Positions 5,670 through 6,026 of a stretch of 6,026 bases of DNA are shown here, one piece after another. The position numbers and the translations under genes are program-made. Below the pieces are notes generated by a model. The model was not told where the DNA came from. It searched no databases and was given only the letters and a program-made list of their open reading frames with translations. The DNA lies in the NCBI GenBank assembly GCA_035512595.1, contig DATKDU010000034.1, forward strand, positions 1 to 6,026. Reading direction: 5' to 3'. Origin of the DNA: DATKDU01 sp035512595 (GTDB lineage: Bacteria; Planctomycetota; Planctomycetia; Pirellulales; Pirellulaceae). Each line of letters begins with the position of its first letter. The stretch's first letter is position 1.

Positions 5670-5856
5670 CGTGCTAAGGAGGGCACACTATTGACTCTCC
5701 CAGGGGTCAATGGCATGGATGCCGCCGGAAGGTTCGCCGAGCCACTTGCCCCAGCCAGTGGCCGGCGCCAAATCGGTCTGTTCCATGCAGCCGGGACGTC
5801 CAACCGGCTGGCATGGTCCCCGCGAACCTTTGGGCAGCTATAGTATCCCTTGGTGG
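5670..5856 (+). ncRNA. Structured RNA upstream of dnaG, family unknown
   Basis: From the predicted transcript start the sequence folds into a compact structure, read by hand. A closing stem pairs 5672-5679 with 5848-5855 (several G-U pairs). ACTAT 5687-5691 pairs with ATAGT 5840-5844. A 5' hairpin pairs TGACTCT (5692-5698) with GGGGTCA (5703-5709) around CCCA. A long helix pairs 5721-5737 with 5822-5838, with only two mismatches (5723/5836 and 5727/5832) and one G-U. Two hairpins sit on top: GCCACT 5741-5746 with AGTGGC 5757-5762 (extendable by CGCCG 5735-5739 with CGGCG 5763-5767, at the cost of the helix end), and a 12-bp stem, 5783-5794 with 5804-5816, with a bulged G at 5811. Length and rod-with-bubble layout recall 6S RNA, but I see no motif that proves it; a dnaG leader or another RNA is equally possible. 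No terminator with a T tract follows, so read-through into dnaG is likely. Confidence 0.55.
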
Positions 5857-5904
5857 TCGCGCCTCTTCCCGCGGGCCATCCACACCAGGGAGTTTAAAGA
5901 GACC

Positions 5905-6026
5905 GTGGCTTTCGGCGACGCCAAGGAACAGGTCCGCCAGGCGATCGACATCGTCGATCTCGTCGGCAGCTATCTCGAGCTGCGCCGGCAGGGAAGGAAT
6001 TACGTCGCCCGCTGCCCCTGGCACGA
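5905..6026 (+). CDS. dnaG: DNA primase, N-terminal end (partial)
   Basis: The first 40 codons of DnaG, which makes RNA primers on the lagging-strand template together with the replicative helicase. KEQVRQAIDIVDLVGSYLELRRQGRNYVARCPWH is the conserved start of bacterial primase. CPWH is the first half of the CHC2 zinc-binding motif; the remaining cysteines, the TOPRIM catalytic domain and the helicase-interaction domain lie beyond the right edge. I chose the GTG at 5905 because the family homology begins within a few residues. The frame is open further upstream, but there it overlaps the structured RNA. A GGGAG motif at 5888-5892 is somewhat far, and AAAGAGA lies closer. The strong promoter at 5635-5662 probably drives the gene through the RNA region. 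A TATAGT hexamer at 5839-5844 could be a second -10 box but lacks a -35 partner. Confidence 0.9.
   Translation, partial: MAFGDAKEQVRQAIDIVDLVGSYLELRRQGRNYVARCPWH

Noticed and set aside
5741..5762. Cobalamin riboswitch, suggested by GCCACT.
   Set aside because: The motif is paired in a simple hairpin, and neither the B12-box nor the surrounding conserved core is seen.
5721..5816. SRP (4.5S) RNA, suggested by CCGGAAGG at 5725-5732.
   Set aside because: The GGAAGG stretch lies in a helix rather than at a hairpin tip, and the partner internal-loop motif of the SRP RNA apical domain is absent.
5839..5844. TATAGT hexamer as a -10 box for dnaG.
   Set aside because: No -35-like hexamer lies 16-19 bp upstream, and part of it is better explained as the 3' strand of the ACTAT/ATAGT pairing in the structured RNA.

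Overview
This 6,026-base window is GC-rich bacterial chromosome. It most resembles a planctomycete, probably of the Pirellula/Rhodopirellula group. The grounds are a secreted xylose-isomerase-like TIM-barrel protein with a Tat signal, a secreted double-PDZ S1C protease, many short palindromic repeats between genes, and codon use strongly biased to G/C at third positions. The taxonomy is inference; there is no rRNA or other marker here.

Layout from left to right. Positions 1-306 hold little coding sequence: possibly the first 18 codons of a leftward gene running off the left edge, then repeat-like DNA with a 14-bp inverted repeat (239-283). A leftward standalone NAD(P)H-hydrate epimerase gene (nnrE, 307-972) follows. 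It diverges, across a repeat-filled gap with two hairpins, from a rightward two-gene unit: an FmdB-type zinc-ribbon protein (1093-1323) and a DUF2007-like / zinc-ribbon / membrane-anchor protein (1329-1943). Three copies of a covarying hairpin repeat (1952-2088) separate that unit from a leftward ankyrin-repeat gene (2107-2916), whose base composition looks less GC-rich than its neighbours.

Next come two leftward exported-protein genes: a Tat-exported TIM-barrel isomerase/epimerase-like protein (3045-3926) and, upstream of it, a secreted S1C/HtrA-like serine protease with two PDZ domains (4052-5506). Between them sits a 95-bp MITE-like palindromic element (3949-4043) that occupies the place where a promoter for the isomerase gene would be expected.

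The 398-base gap 5507-5904 separates the protease gene from the start of a rightward dnaG (primase) gene cut by the right edge. It contains the most interesting signal in the window: a near-consensus sigma70-type promoter (TTGACC, 16 bp, TACAAT) followed by about 185 nt that fold into an extended branched RNA. That fold has a closing stem, a 5' hairpin, a long central helix and two apical hairpins. It is a candidate free-standing small RNA or a dnaG leader element; I could not match it to a family by eye.

Functionally the genes are mostly unrelated housekeeping or envelope functions: nicotinamide-nucleotide repair, zinc-ribbon proteins, periplasmic quality control and replication priming. No defence system, CRISPR array, insertion sequence with transposase, tRNA or rRNA was seen.
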